A stretch of DNA of 64,000 bases from assembly GCF_041381155.1 (NCBI RefSeq), contig NC_091142.1:33302369-33366368 (forward strand), given 5' to 3'. The notes under the pieces are model-generated. The model was not told the origin of the DNA. It saw only the letters and a program-made list of their open reading frames with translations, and did no database searches. Source of the DNA: Argopecten irradians (Eukaryota; Mollusca; Bivalvia; Pectinida; Pectinidae). Shown here piece by piece: positions 37,215 to 49,500 of the stretch (position 1 is its first letter; every line of letters starts with the position of its first letter). Position numbers and translations under genes: made by a program.

Positions 37215-37312
37215 GTGTTCCGCCAGATATTTGAATAGTAATTATATTTAAATATCTGGTTCCGCTAACCGGGCTCGAACCCGCGAGCTCGGACTTAATG
37301 GTCCGCCGCTAC
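37215..37312 (-). repeat. tRNA-derived fragment next to a small hairpin
   Basis: On the minus strand, GTCCGAGCTCGCGGGTTCGA continues into GCCCGGTTAGCGG. This resembles the anticodon-arm and T-arm half of a tRNA with a B-box-like core, but the D-arm half is missing and the T stem does not pair fully. On the plus strand it abuts an inverted repeat (TTCCGCCAGATATTTGAAT and ATTTAAATATCTGGTTCCG). It is likely a SINE or tRNA pseudogene remnant, about 250 bp upstream of SART3. Confidence 0.4.
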
Positions 37313-37555
37313 AAAACTTGCTACAATGTGAAAAATAAACAGTTTTGATAACAAAAACTTAGTTTAAATGTTAGGTGCCATCGTAACATATGCTTGCATC
37401 ATCAATATTCATCATATATAATAGCTCATTTGGGATTTATTAGAAAAATGATTAATTCCGGATAGTCTGTCCCATCCGGGTCCTTCATGAGTTTTTAGTA
37501 TCGCCATTGACGGAACTCTTCAAAAAGAAGTTTCATTTGGCTTGCGTTTAAAACA

Positions 37556-40500
37556 ATGGCGGACAACAGGGAAAATGAAAATAAGATGTTGACAGACGAA
37601 GTCGAAGAGCATGAAGTCTGCAACGACGATGCTAAAGATGAGGAAATGAACAGTGACGACGATGGAACTTCAGACTCAGCATCCTCGGCTAGTGACAGTG
37701 AAGACAACGAAGGCATTCAGAACGAATTACAAGTACAGGACCTCGTACAAAAGGTGGTTTGATATATGGCCGTTTTCGATTATACGGATTGACTGGTTGG
37801 ACCTACATGAAGTTCTTCGTTATTAATTAAAGACATACCTGTTGATTTTACATTGATTTCAGACGACCATTGACAATGCCCTCACAGGCCTGTACCAAAA
37901 CCTGCAGGTCCGTCAGGATTTTAACTTGAAATCGTGACGTTAACAGGTTGTGGACACTACCGTATCATCCTCGATACTCCAGGGGTTCCGATCACTTTCG
38001 ATCTCTACACCCCTGGACTATCTCATAGTAAAACTGGAGTCAACAGAATAGAACAGTTAATTTAGTCATTTGATATACATCAAAAGAGCCGTATAACGGT
38101 ACACTGTGGTTGACTGTGTGGCTTAGATGTTAGGTGTCGCTCTCTCTGTAGTCTTCAAAGGAAATCTTTGCTAGCCTGTGATTGGTCAAATGTTTTCTGC
38201 TGAGCTGCCTTCAATTTCACTATGAGATAGTCCAGGGGTGTAGAGATCGTAAGAGATCGGAAGCCCTGGAGTATCGAGGATGCTCCCGTATATGCAGGAT
38301 AGTCTTGTATTTGAGTAACAGTCCTGTATTTGAGGATAAATTTGTTATGCAAATGCAGTATTATGTTATTTAAGTATGAATCCTAACACAAATGCAGAAT
38401 TTAGATTTATTTCCAGGTCGGAAAATATTGAAAATAGATTCAATACTTTAAGAAAAGTTGCATCAAGTTCCTAAGTAACAAATGCTTCTACTGTACAAAT
38501 TTCAGTAAATTGTACTTTATCTTGGCAAATATTAATGTGATTTTTTGAAAAGTATAGCAAAATTTTTAATTTTGATATTTCAGCAATTTATGCTATATTT
38601 TTAGTAACAAATTCATACTCCAATTGGGCTATAATACTCTAGTTTGCGTATAATACGCAAGTTGGTGGTTTTCCCGGGCCTGATGGTAGAGTTTAGGGAG
38701 TGGAGTTTAGGTCTTCCCTTGGAATATCTCTCAGCTTTAATCGAAAAATTTTTGTTAAGGCAATATGCAGAGTTGTTTTTGAGAAGTGTACTCAGCTTTA
38801 ATCGAAAACGATTAACCTTTCCTGAAGAATGTATCAAAAGAGGAGAAAATGTAAAAGCCAGACCAAGATTCAAACCTCCGAACACAAGCCGAATGCTCTA
38901 CCACTGAGCTACAGCGCAATGACAAAAGTATTTGTGATTTTTCAAGATGGCGGACATAAAAAGAGGGGCATCTCGGTAAACAAAAATGGAAATTGAAATC
39001 ATTAACGTCAACGCACTTACCTAATATTTGGTGAGGTCACCTTTAGATTTGATTACTGCCAGCAGACATTGGGGGATTGATTTATACAAAGATCTCACAT
39101 ACTGACAGGAGAGCGAAGTCCATATGTCAGAGATAGCGATAAAAAGTTTGTCAGTTGTGTTGATGTTCCGGGCTTGATTTTTCAACATTCTTTTAATCTT
39201 GAGCCATATGTTTTCGATCACATTAATGTCCGGAGACTGTGCTGGCCATGTTATATCAGGAATGTTATTTGTTTGCTTGTATTGGTTAGTTACATGCATC
39301 CGATGAACAGGAGTATGATCATCCTGGAAATTGTAAACTCCGTCCAGAAAATGACGAGCAGTAACAGGCCACACATTGTGATCAAATATTTTTGTGTATT
39401 TCTGTGCATTAATGTTAACATCAATTTTGTAAAGAGTCCCCACGTCGTTGTAACATATACATCCTCAAATCATAACTGATATCCCCTGTTGCCGGGGAGG
39501 ACACATGCACTGGGACAGATACGACTCTCTAGCTGTTCTCCATATATACATATACACGAAAATTGTCACCCATAACTACTTGAGATTTGTCTGAAAATAT
39601 CACGGTATTCCAGTAATGATCTATTGAAAGTCGTCTTTTTCTAAACACCATGCTAAATGCTTTTTCCAATTAATTTTCGATACTATCATTTTCTTTCTGA
39701 TAACCCGCTGCTTCATATCATTATTACGTAAAATTCTTTGCACTGTTCGTTGATTCACTGTATTTCTAGGATGTAATCTTTGATTTAGATCTTGAGTTAT
39801 GTCCTTTAAATCTCTCCCTCTATTGGTTTCGGTGTGCCTAGTAGCCATGTTTGATCCAGTTGTGACAACTTACAAGGACAGCCACTTCGTTGCTTATTTT
39901 TCACATCCGATCGTTCTAGAGATCTTTTCCAGATGGACCGAATGGTATATTCAGATATTCCCATCAACCTTACCAATTCTGATGTTTTATATCTGGCTAA
40001 TTTCATGTCCACAATTATTTCTTTGATGCTATCTGTGATTTCGTTTCATTTCCTTCCCATTTTGACAGGAAATTTATTTATGTCAAATAAACGTAGCAGA
40101 CAATGGTGCGCAAAGGATGACGTCACTTAAGTCGTCAACAACGTCACGTTAAAATTTCAGCAAAAATAACCATTCTTGTATGAGTTACACCCCCTTAAAC
40201 GCTCGAAGCACACAATGGCTAAACCGCCATCTTGGAAAATCATGAATACTTTCGTCATAGCGCTGTACCTCGTCACCAATATGTGCTCACTTTTGGATAG
40301 CAGTTTGGGCATTAAATAATCATTTTACCTTTTTTTGCTTTAAAGCCGTCTTTTACTGAAAAAAGAAAACGTTCTTTGCAATTTCATGCAAACCATAGAG
40401 TACCAGTATGTAAAATCAATGGGTTTTTTCTGCATTCTAAATTTAAGCATTAAACATTTCAAAGTCCAAGTTAGCCTGCATTATTAACATTGTCTGCATT

Positions 40501-43500
40501 TAGCTTTGGCAACTATATACAGTATATTGACCATAGATTCCAATATCTATGATAGTGTACAGGGGATGATTGTACAGTGTATATAAAATCAATTATTTTG
40601 CCTGTCTTCAACAGACTCCATGTTTTTATTTTGACTTTGTAGTTAATAAGCTTGATATGGACTGAAGTTTGTTTTGAAATTTAAAAAAAAATGTTACTGG
40701 TATAAAAATAAGATAATAAAATTATAATGGTTTTTTTTTCAGATTGCAGAAAATCCATATATGTACGACTGTCATGTAGAACTCATCAAAATCCTGCGCC
40801 AGATGGGAGAGCTTAGCCGTCTGAGGGATGCCAGAGAGAAAATGAGTGAATTATTTCCATTAACAGAAGGTACCTGATGAGAGTACATAGACTGTTTCTG
40901 TTACTGTACTGGTAACAGAAGGTACCTGATGAGAGTACATAGACTGTTTCTGTTACTGTACTGGTAACAGAAGGTACCTGATGAGAGTACATAGACTGTG
41001 TCTGTTACTGTACTGGTAACAGAAGGTACCTGATGAGAGTACATAGGCTGTTTCTGTTACTGTACTGGTAACAGAAGGTACCTGATGAGAGTACATAGAC
41101 TGTTTCTGTTACTGTACTGGTAACAGAAGGTACCTGATGAGAGTACATAGGCTGTTTCTGTTACTGTACTGGTAACAGAAGGTACCTGATGAGAGTACAT
41201 AGACTGTGTCTGTTACTGTACTGGTAACAGAAGGTACCTGATGAGAGTACATAGGCTGTTTCTGTTACTGTACTGGTAACAGAAGGTACCTGATGAGAGT
41301 ACATAGACTGTGTCTGTTACTGTACTGGTAACAGAAGGTACCTGATGAGAGTACATAGGCTGTTTCTGTTACTGTACTGGTAACAGAAGGTACCTGATGA
41401 GAGTACATAGACTGTGTCTGTTACTGTACTGGTAACAGAAGGTACCTGATGAGAGTACATAGGCTGTTTCTGTTACTGTACTGGTAACAGAAGGTACCTG
41501 ATGAGAGTACATAGGCTGTTTCTGTTACTGTACTGGTAACAGAAGGTACCTGATGAGAGTACATAGGCTGTTTCTGTTACTGTACTGGTAACAGAAGGTA
41601 CCTGATGAGAGTACATAGGCTGTTTCTGTTACTGTACTGGTAACAGAAGGTACCTGATGAGAGTACATAGGCTGTTTCTGTTACTGTACTGGTAACAGAA
41701 GGTACCTGATGAGAGTACATAGGCTGTTTCTGTTACTGTACTGGTAACAGAAGGTACCTGATGAGAGTACATAGGCTGTTTCTGTTACTGTACTGGTAAC
41801 AGAAGGTACCTGATGAGAGTACATAGGCTGTTTCTGTTACTGTACTGGTAACAGAAGGTACCTGATGAGAGTACATAGGCTGTTTCTGTTACTGTACTGG
41901 TAACAAGGTACCTGATGAGAGTACATAGGCTGTTTCTGTTACTGTACTGGTAACAGAAGGTACCTGATGAGAGTACATAGGCTGTTTCTGTTACTGTACT
42001 GGTAACAGAAGGTACCTGATGAGAGTACATAGGCTGTTTCTGTTACTGTACTGGTAACAGAAGGTACCTGATGAGAGTACATAGGCTGTTTCTGTTACTG
42101 TACTGGTAACAGAAGGTACCTGATGAGAGTACATAGGCTGTTTCTGTTACTGTACTGGTAACAGAAGGTACCTGATGAGAGAGTACATAGGCTGTTTCTG
42201 TTACTGTACTGGTAACAGAAGGTACCTGATGAGAGTACATAGGCTGTTTCTGTTACTGTACTGGTAACAGAAGGTACCTGATGAGAGTACATAGGCTGTT
42301 TCTGTTACTGTACTGGTAACAGAAGGTACCTGATGAGAGTACATAGGCTGTTTCTGTTACTGTACTGGTAACAGAAGGTACCTGATGAGAGTACATAGGC
42401 TGTTTCTGTTACTGTACTGGTAACAGAAGGTACCTGATGAGAGTACATAGGCTGTTTCTGTTACTGTACTGGTAACAGAAGGTACCTGATGAGAGTACAT
42501 AGGCTGTTTGTGTTACTGTACTGGTAACAGAAGGTACTGGATGAGAGTACATAGGCTGTTTCTGTTACTGTACTGGTAACAGAAGGTACCTGATGAGAGT
42601 ACATAGGCTGTTTCTGTTACTGTACTGGTAACAGAAGGTACCTGATGAGAGTACATAGGCTGTTTCTGTTACTGTACTGGTAACAGAAGGTACCTGATGA
42701 GAGTACATAGGCTGTTTTGTTACTGTACTGGTAACAGAAGGTACCTGATGAGAGTACATAGGCTGTTTCTGTTACTGTACTGGTAACAGAAGGTACCTGA
42801 TGAGAGTACATAGGCTGTTTCTGTTACTGTACTGGTAACAGAAGGTACCTGATGAGAGTACATAGACTGTTTCTGTTACTGTACTGGTAACAGAAGGTAC
42901 CTGATGAGAGTACATAGGCTGTTTCTGTTACTGTACTGGTAACAAGGTACCTGATGAGAGTACATAGGCTGTTTCTGTTACTGTACTGGTAACAGAAGGT
43001 ACTGGATGAGAGTACATAGGCTGTTTCTGTTACTGTACTGGTAACAGAAGGTACCTGATGAGAGTACATAGGCTGTTTCTGTTACTGTACTGGTAACAGA
43101 AGGTACCTGATGAGAGTACATAGGCTGTTTCTGTTACTGTACTGGTAACAGAAGGTACCTGATGAGAGTACATAGGCTGTTTCTGTTACTGTACTGGTAA
43201 CAGAAGGTACCTGATGAGAGTACATAGGCTGTTTCTGTTACTGTACTGGTAACAGAAGGTACTGGATGAGAGTACATAGGCTGTTTCTGTTACTGTACTG
43301 GTAACAGAAGGTACCTGATGAGAGTACATAGGCTGTTTCTGTTACTGTACTGGTAACAGAAGGTACCTGATGAGAGTACATAGGCTGTTTCTGTTACTGT
43401 ACTGGTAACAGAAGGTACCTGATGAGAGTACATAGGCTGTTTCTGTTACTGTACTGGTAACAGAAGGTACTGGATGAGAGTACATAGGCTGTTTCTGTTA

Positions 43501-46500
43501 CTGTACTGGTAACAGAAGGTACCTGATGAGAGTACATAGGCTGTTTCTGTTACTGTACTGGTAACAGAAAGTACTGGATGAGAGTACATAGGCTGTTTCT
43601 GTTACTGTACTGGTAACAGAAGGTACTGGATGAGAGTACATAGGCTGTTTCTGTTACTGTACTGGTAACAGAAGGTACCTGATGAGAGTACATAGGCTGT
43701 TTCTGTTACTGTACGGGTAACAGAAGGTACCTGATGAGAGTACATAGGCTGTTTCTGTTACTGTACTGGTAACAGAAGGTACCTGATGAGAGTACATAGG
43801 CTGTTTCTGTTACTGTACTGGTAACAGAAGGTACCTGATGAGAGTACATAGGCTGTTTCTGTTACTGTACTGGTAACAGAAGGTACCTGATGAGAGTACA
43901 TAGGCTGTTTCTGTTACTGTACTGGTAACAGAAGGTACCTGATGAGAGTACATATGCTGTTTCTGTTACTGTACTGGTAACAGAAGGTACCTGATGAGAG
44001 TACATAGGCTGTTTCTGTTACTGTACTGGTAACAGAAGGTACCTGATGAGAGTACATAGGCTGTTTCTGTTACTGTACTGGTAACAGAAGGTACCTGATG
44101 AGAGTACATAGGCTGTTTCTGTTACTGTACTGGTAACAGAAGGTACCTGATGAGAGTACATAGGCTGTTTCTGTTACTGTACTGGTAACAGAAGGTACCT
44201 GATGAGAGTACATAGGCTGTTTCTGTTACTGTACTGGTAACAGAAAGTACCGGATGAGAGTACATAGGCTGTTTCTGTTACTGTACTGGTAACAGAAGGT
44301 ACCGGATGAGAGTACATAGGCTGTTTCTGTTACTGTACTGGTAACAGAAAGTACTGGATGAGAGTACATAGACTGTTTCTGTTACTGTACTGGTAACATA
44401 AAGTACTGGATGAGAGTACATAGGCTGTTTCTGTTACTGTACTGGTAACAGAAAGTACTGGATGAGAGTACATAGACTGTTTCTGTTACTGTACTGGTAA
44501 CAGAAGGTACTGGATGAGAGTACATAGGTGTTTCTGTTTCTGTTACTGTACTGGTAACAGAAAGTACTGGATGAGAGTACATAGGCTGTTTCTGTTACTG
44601 TACTGGTAACAGAAAGGTACTGGATGAGAGTACATAGGCTGTTTCTGTTACTGTACTGGTAACAGAAGGTACTGGATGAGAGTACATAGGCTGTTTCTGT
44701 TACTGTACTGGTAACAGAAGGTACCGGATGAGAGTACATAGGCTGTTTCTGTTACTGTACTGGTAACAGAAGGTACCTGATGAGAGTACATAGACTGTTT
44801 CTGTTACTGTACTGGTAACAGAAGGTACCTGATGAGAGTACATAGGCTGTTTCTGTTACTGTACTGGTAACAGAAGGTACCTGATGAGAGTACATAGGCT
44901 GTTTCTGTTACTGTACTGGTAACAGAAGGTACCTGATGAGAGTACATAGGCTGTTTCTGTTACTGTACTGGTAACAGAAGGTACCGGATGAGAGTACATA
45001 GGCTGTTTCTGTTACCGTACTGCTTTCAGAAAATCTTATTATCTCTATGAAATTGTCTCTGTTTTCCTCTAAGCCAAACAAATTACTTGTACATAATCTA
45101 CATATTGCCACACAGTAACCAAAATTTAAATTTATGATATAATCAGTCCTTTCTAGAGTGATTTGTAATTTATTATATTAAGTGATTAAAAGAAGGTTTT
45201 ACTGTACAGATGATTTGAATATTTAGCTGATTACAGAAATTTTATTTTGTACTTATTGAAATTGTATAGTTGTGGAGGAAAGCTGGAGTTCCAGACGAAG
45301 AAACATATTCACTTGTCAATTTCATAACAGTATGGTGGTTTTGAGATATCTTGAGGGTAAAGCAAAATTAACTGTTGATTAGTCCCCCTTCCAGTAATTG
45401 TTATATCACAAAAATCACTGGAAGATGGGACTAATTCATGGTTAGTCATACTTCACCCATGTTGTTTATGTATCTTGAAATTGAAGTAATTGCAATTGTA
45501 TACCAAACTTGCCTATATCATTGTTTTCTTCATATGTTCTTTGAACATCAAACAAGTGCCCTAGTTGTGTATTTTGCTATTGCGGACCTTCCTTTTTTGT
45601 CATGTTTTCTGTTACCATGGAAAAGTACCAAATTATTGTTTTCTTTTGTTTCCGGATTATAACTCCAAAACCGTTCGACGAAGCTCCATGAAACTTTCTG
45701 TATATATCAGACAAGAGCCCTAGTTTTTCCTTTTGCTATCGCAGACCTCCCATTTTGGGAATTTTTTCTGTAACCATGGCAATTTAGTCAAAATTACTTA
45801 ATTACTGTTTCCTTTTGTTTCTGGACTATAACACCAAAACCGTTCCAAGGCAGCTTCAGGAAATTTTCCGAATATATCAGACAAATGCTCTAGTTGTGCC
45901 TTTTGTTATTGCGGACCTTCCATGTTCGGTGTATTTTCTGTTATCATGTAAACTTAGTCACAAATACCAAATTACTGTTTCCTCTTGTATTCGGGCTATA
46001 ATTGAAAACCCATTCAACACAGCTCCATGAAACTTTCTGTATAATACCCTCACAAGTGCCCTAGTTGTTGTGGACCTTCAATTTTTGGAATTTTTTATGT
46101 TACAATGGAAACTCTGTCAAAAATACCAAATTACAGTTTCTTTCTGCTACCTGTTTGTTTCCAGTTTTACAATACTCGCATACATTTAAAGTTATACTTG
46201 AATAATTGTTACATTGACCTTGATGTATTTGGGTTTTTATACCAACTGGGGGACATGGGGGATAATGCCACGCTTTGTGTCTCCTTGTTACTTTTGTAGT
46301 ACATGTACAACTATCTTCAGTTGTCATGGGAATGTACCTCCTGTTGTCATTCCTATGGTTACTCCAATAAGCATTGTTATGTGTTACAGAGCTATGGCTG
46401 GATTGGTTACGAGATGAGATACCCCTGGCCACAGAGGAGACGGAGAGAAGTAAACTTGAACAGTTGTTTGAGAGGGCAGTGAAAGACTATCTCTGTAAGG

Positions 46501-49500
46501 TTCCTAGTCAATCTGATTGAAATACACATCCTTATATAACCACTTCATTAAATAGAGGATCTGACAATATCCCATAAAGGGTCATGTTCGTATGACCTTT
46601 ATATCACCTGTACTTCAGATCACATACATTTTCTACACCTTGCTACATTGATTGCCAATGCCGTTTTTCGTTCCAGTGTACATATACATTAAGCTTTGTT
46701 GTGCTCTTTGGGCGAGATGACTAAATACGCAAAAATAATTCTGACAGTGTTTTCAAACTGTTTTGTCCCTGCTCAAGATTCTGGTGACAGCAATTTATTA
46801 AGCCATTTGCAAAGGTCACCAGAACATGACCCCAAATGGGATGTTGTCAGATCCTCTTATCAATCGTAGTGATGATAAGAATATGTATTTTAATCAGGTT
46901 GGTTCCTAGTGTATAAAGCTCACATATTTTTACATTAAATTCCTTATAATATGCTTTACATGGAAATTAAAAAATGTGTCTTTCAATACCTCGATTGATT
47001 CAGGAAGTATGTCAATTGTTTAACTAAATGTGGAATGTATATTGTTGGTTTGATAATAGTGTGATAATGAGTCAGTTTTGGAACACAAATATACCTAAAA
47101 TTAAATACATTGATCAGTCTAAACATCATCTATATTGTTTATTTGTTTCTGGTTATATTTCCCTCCAATTCTCAATCTTATTAATTTTTTCTGCCCTTCA
47201 ATTTGATGTGTTTGCAGCAATACAAGATAATGTGAAGACCTTGATGTACATGTATCATATAATTGTATAGTTCTGTTTACGGCTTTACAGATCTGTTTAT
47301 GATGTAGTATCTGTTTACAGCTGTACAGATCTGGTTATGTTGTATGATTCTGTTTACAGCTGTACAGATCTGGTTATGTTGTATGATTCTGTTTACATCT
47401 GTACAGATCTGGTTATGTTGTAGTATCTGTTTACAGCTGTACAGATCTGGTTATGTTGTATGATTCTGTTTACAGCTGTACAGATCTGGTCATGTTGTAT
47501 GATTCTGTTTACAGCTGTACAGATCTGGTTATGTTGTATGATTCTGTTTACAGCTGTACAGATCTGGTTATGTTGTATGATTCTGTTTACAGCTGTACAG
47601 ATCTGGTTATGTTGTATGATTCTGTTTACAGCTGTACAGATCTGGTTATGTTGTATGATTCTGTTTACAGCTGTACAGATCTGGTTATGTTGTATGATTC
47701 TGTTTACAGCTGTACAGATCTGGTTATGTTGTATGATTCTGTTTTACAGCTGTACAGATCTGGTTATGTTGTATGATTCTGTTTACAGCTGTACAGATCT
47801 GGTTATGTTGTATGATTCTGTTTTACAGCTGTACAGATCTGGTTATGTTGTATGATCCTGTTTACAGCTGTACAGATCTGGTTATGTTGTATGATTCTGT
47901 TTACAGCTGTACAGATCTGGTTATGTTGTATGATTCTGTTTACAGCTGTACAGATCTGGTTATGTTGTATGATCTGTTTACAGCTGTACAGATCTGGTTA
48001 TGTTGTATGATTCTGTTTACACTGTACAGATCTGGTTATGTTGTATGATTCTGTTTACAGCTGTACAGATCTGGTTATGTTGTATGATTCTGTTTACAGC
48101 TGTACAGATCTGGTTATGTTGTATGATTCTGTTTACAGCTGTACAGATCTGGTTATGTTGTATGATTCTGTTTACAGCTGTACAGATCTGGTTATGTTGT
48201 ATGATTCTGTTTACAGCTGTACAGATCTGGTTATGTTGTATGATTCTGTTTACAGCTGTACAGATCTGGTTATGTTGTATGATTCTGTTTACAGCTGTAC
48301 AGATCTGGTTATGTTGTATGATTCTGTTTACAGCTGTACAGATCTGGTTATGTTGTATGATTCTGTTTACAGCTGTACAGATCTGGTTATGTTGTATGAT
48401 TCTGTTTACAGCTGTACAGATCTGGTTATGTTGTATGATTCTGTTTACAGCTGTACAGATCTGGTTATGTTGTATGATTCTGTTTACAGCTGTACAGATC
48501 TGGTTATGTTGTATGATTCTGTTTACAGCTGTACAGATCTGGTTATGTTGTATGATTCTGTTTACAGCTGTACAGATCTGGTTATGTTGTATGATTCTGT
48601 TTACAGCTGTACAGATCTGGTTATGTTGTATGATTCTGTTTACAGCTGTACAGATCTGGTTATGTTGTATGATTCTGTTTACAGCTGTACAGATCTGGTT
48701 ATGTTGTATGATTCTGTTTACAGCTGTACAATCTGGTTATGTTGTATGATTCTGTTTACAGCTGTACAGATCTGGTTATGTTGTATGATTCTGTTTACAG
48801 CTGTACAGATCTGGTTATGTTGTATGATTCTGTTTACAGCTGTACAGATCTGGTTATGTTGTATGATTCTGTTTACAGCTGTACAGATCTGGTTATGTTG
48901 TATGATTCTGTTTACAGCTGTACAGATCTGGTTATGTTGTATGATTCTGTTTACAGCTGTACAGATCTGGTTATGTTGTATGATTCTGTTTTACAGCTGT
49001 ACAGATCTGGTTATGTTGTATGATTCTGTTTACAGCTGTACAGATCTGGTTATGTTGTATGATTCTGTTTACAGCTGTACAGATCTGGTTATGTTGTATG
49101 ATTCTGTTTACAGCTGTACAGATCTGGTTATGTTGTATGATTCTGTTTTACAGCTGTACAGATCTGGTTATGTTGTATGATTCTGTTTACAGCTGTACAG
49201 ATCTGGTTATGTTGTATGATTCTGTTTTACAGCTGTACAGATCTGGTTATGTTGTATGATTCTGTTTACAGCTGTACAGATCTGGTTATGTTGTATGATT
49301 CTGTTTTACAGCTGTACAGATCTGGTTATGTTGTATGATTCTGTTTACAGCTGTACAGATCTGGTTATGTTGTATGATCCTGTTTTACAGCTGTACAGAT
49401 CTGGTTATGTTGTATGATTCTGTTTTACAGCTGTACAGATCTGGTTATGATGTAGTATCTGTTTACAGCTGTACAGATCTGGTTATGTTGTATGATTCTG

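Noticed and set aside
37215-37312. Intact tRNA gene near 37300
   Set aside because: Only a T-arm/anticodon-like half is present and the stems do not pair fully, so it was listed as a fragment.
41785-45111. Minus-strand frames with YVLSSGTFCYQYSNRNSLCT-type repeats
   Set aside because: By-products of the 52-bp array on the opposite strand of SART3; no start, splice or domain support.
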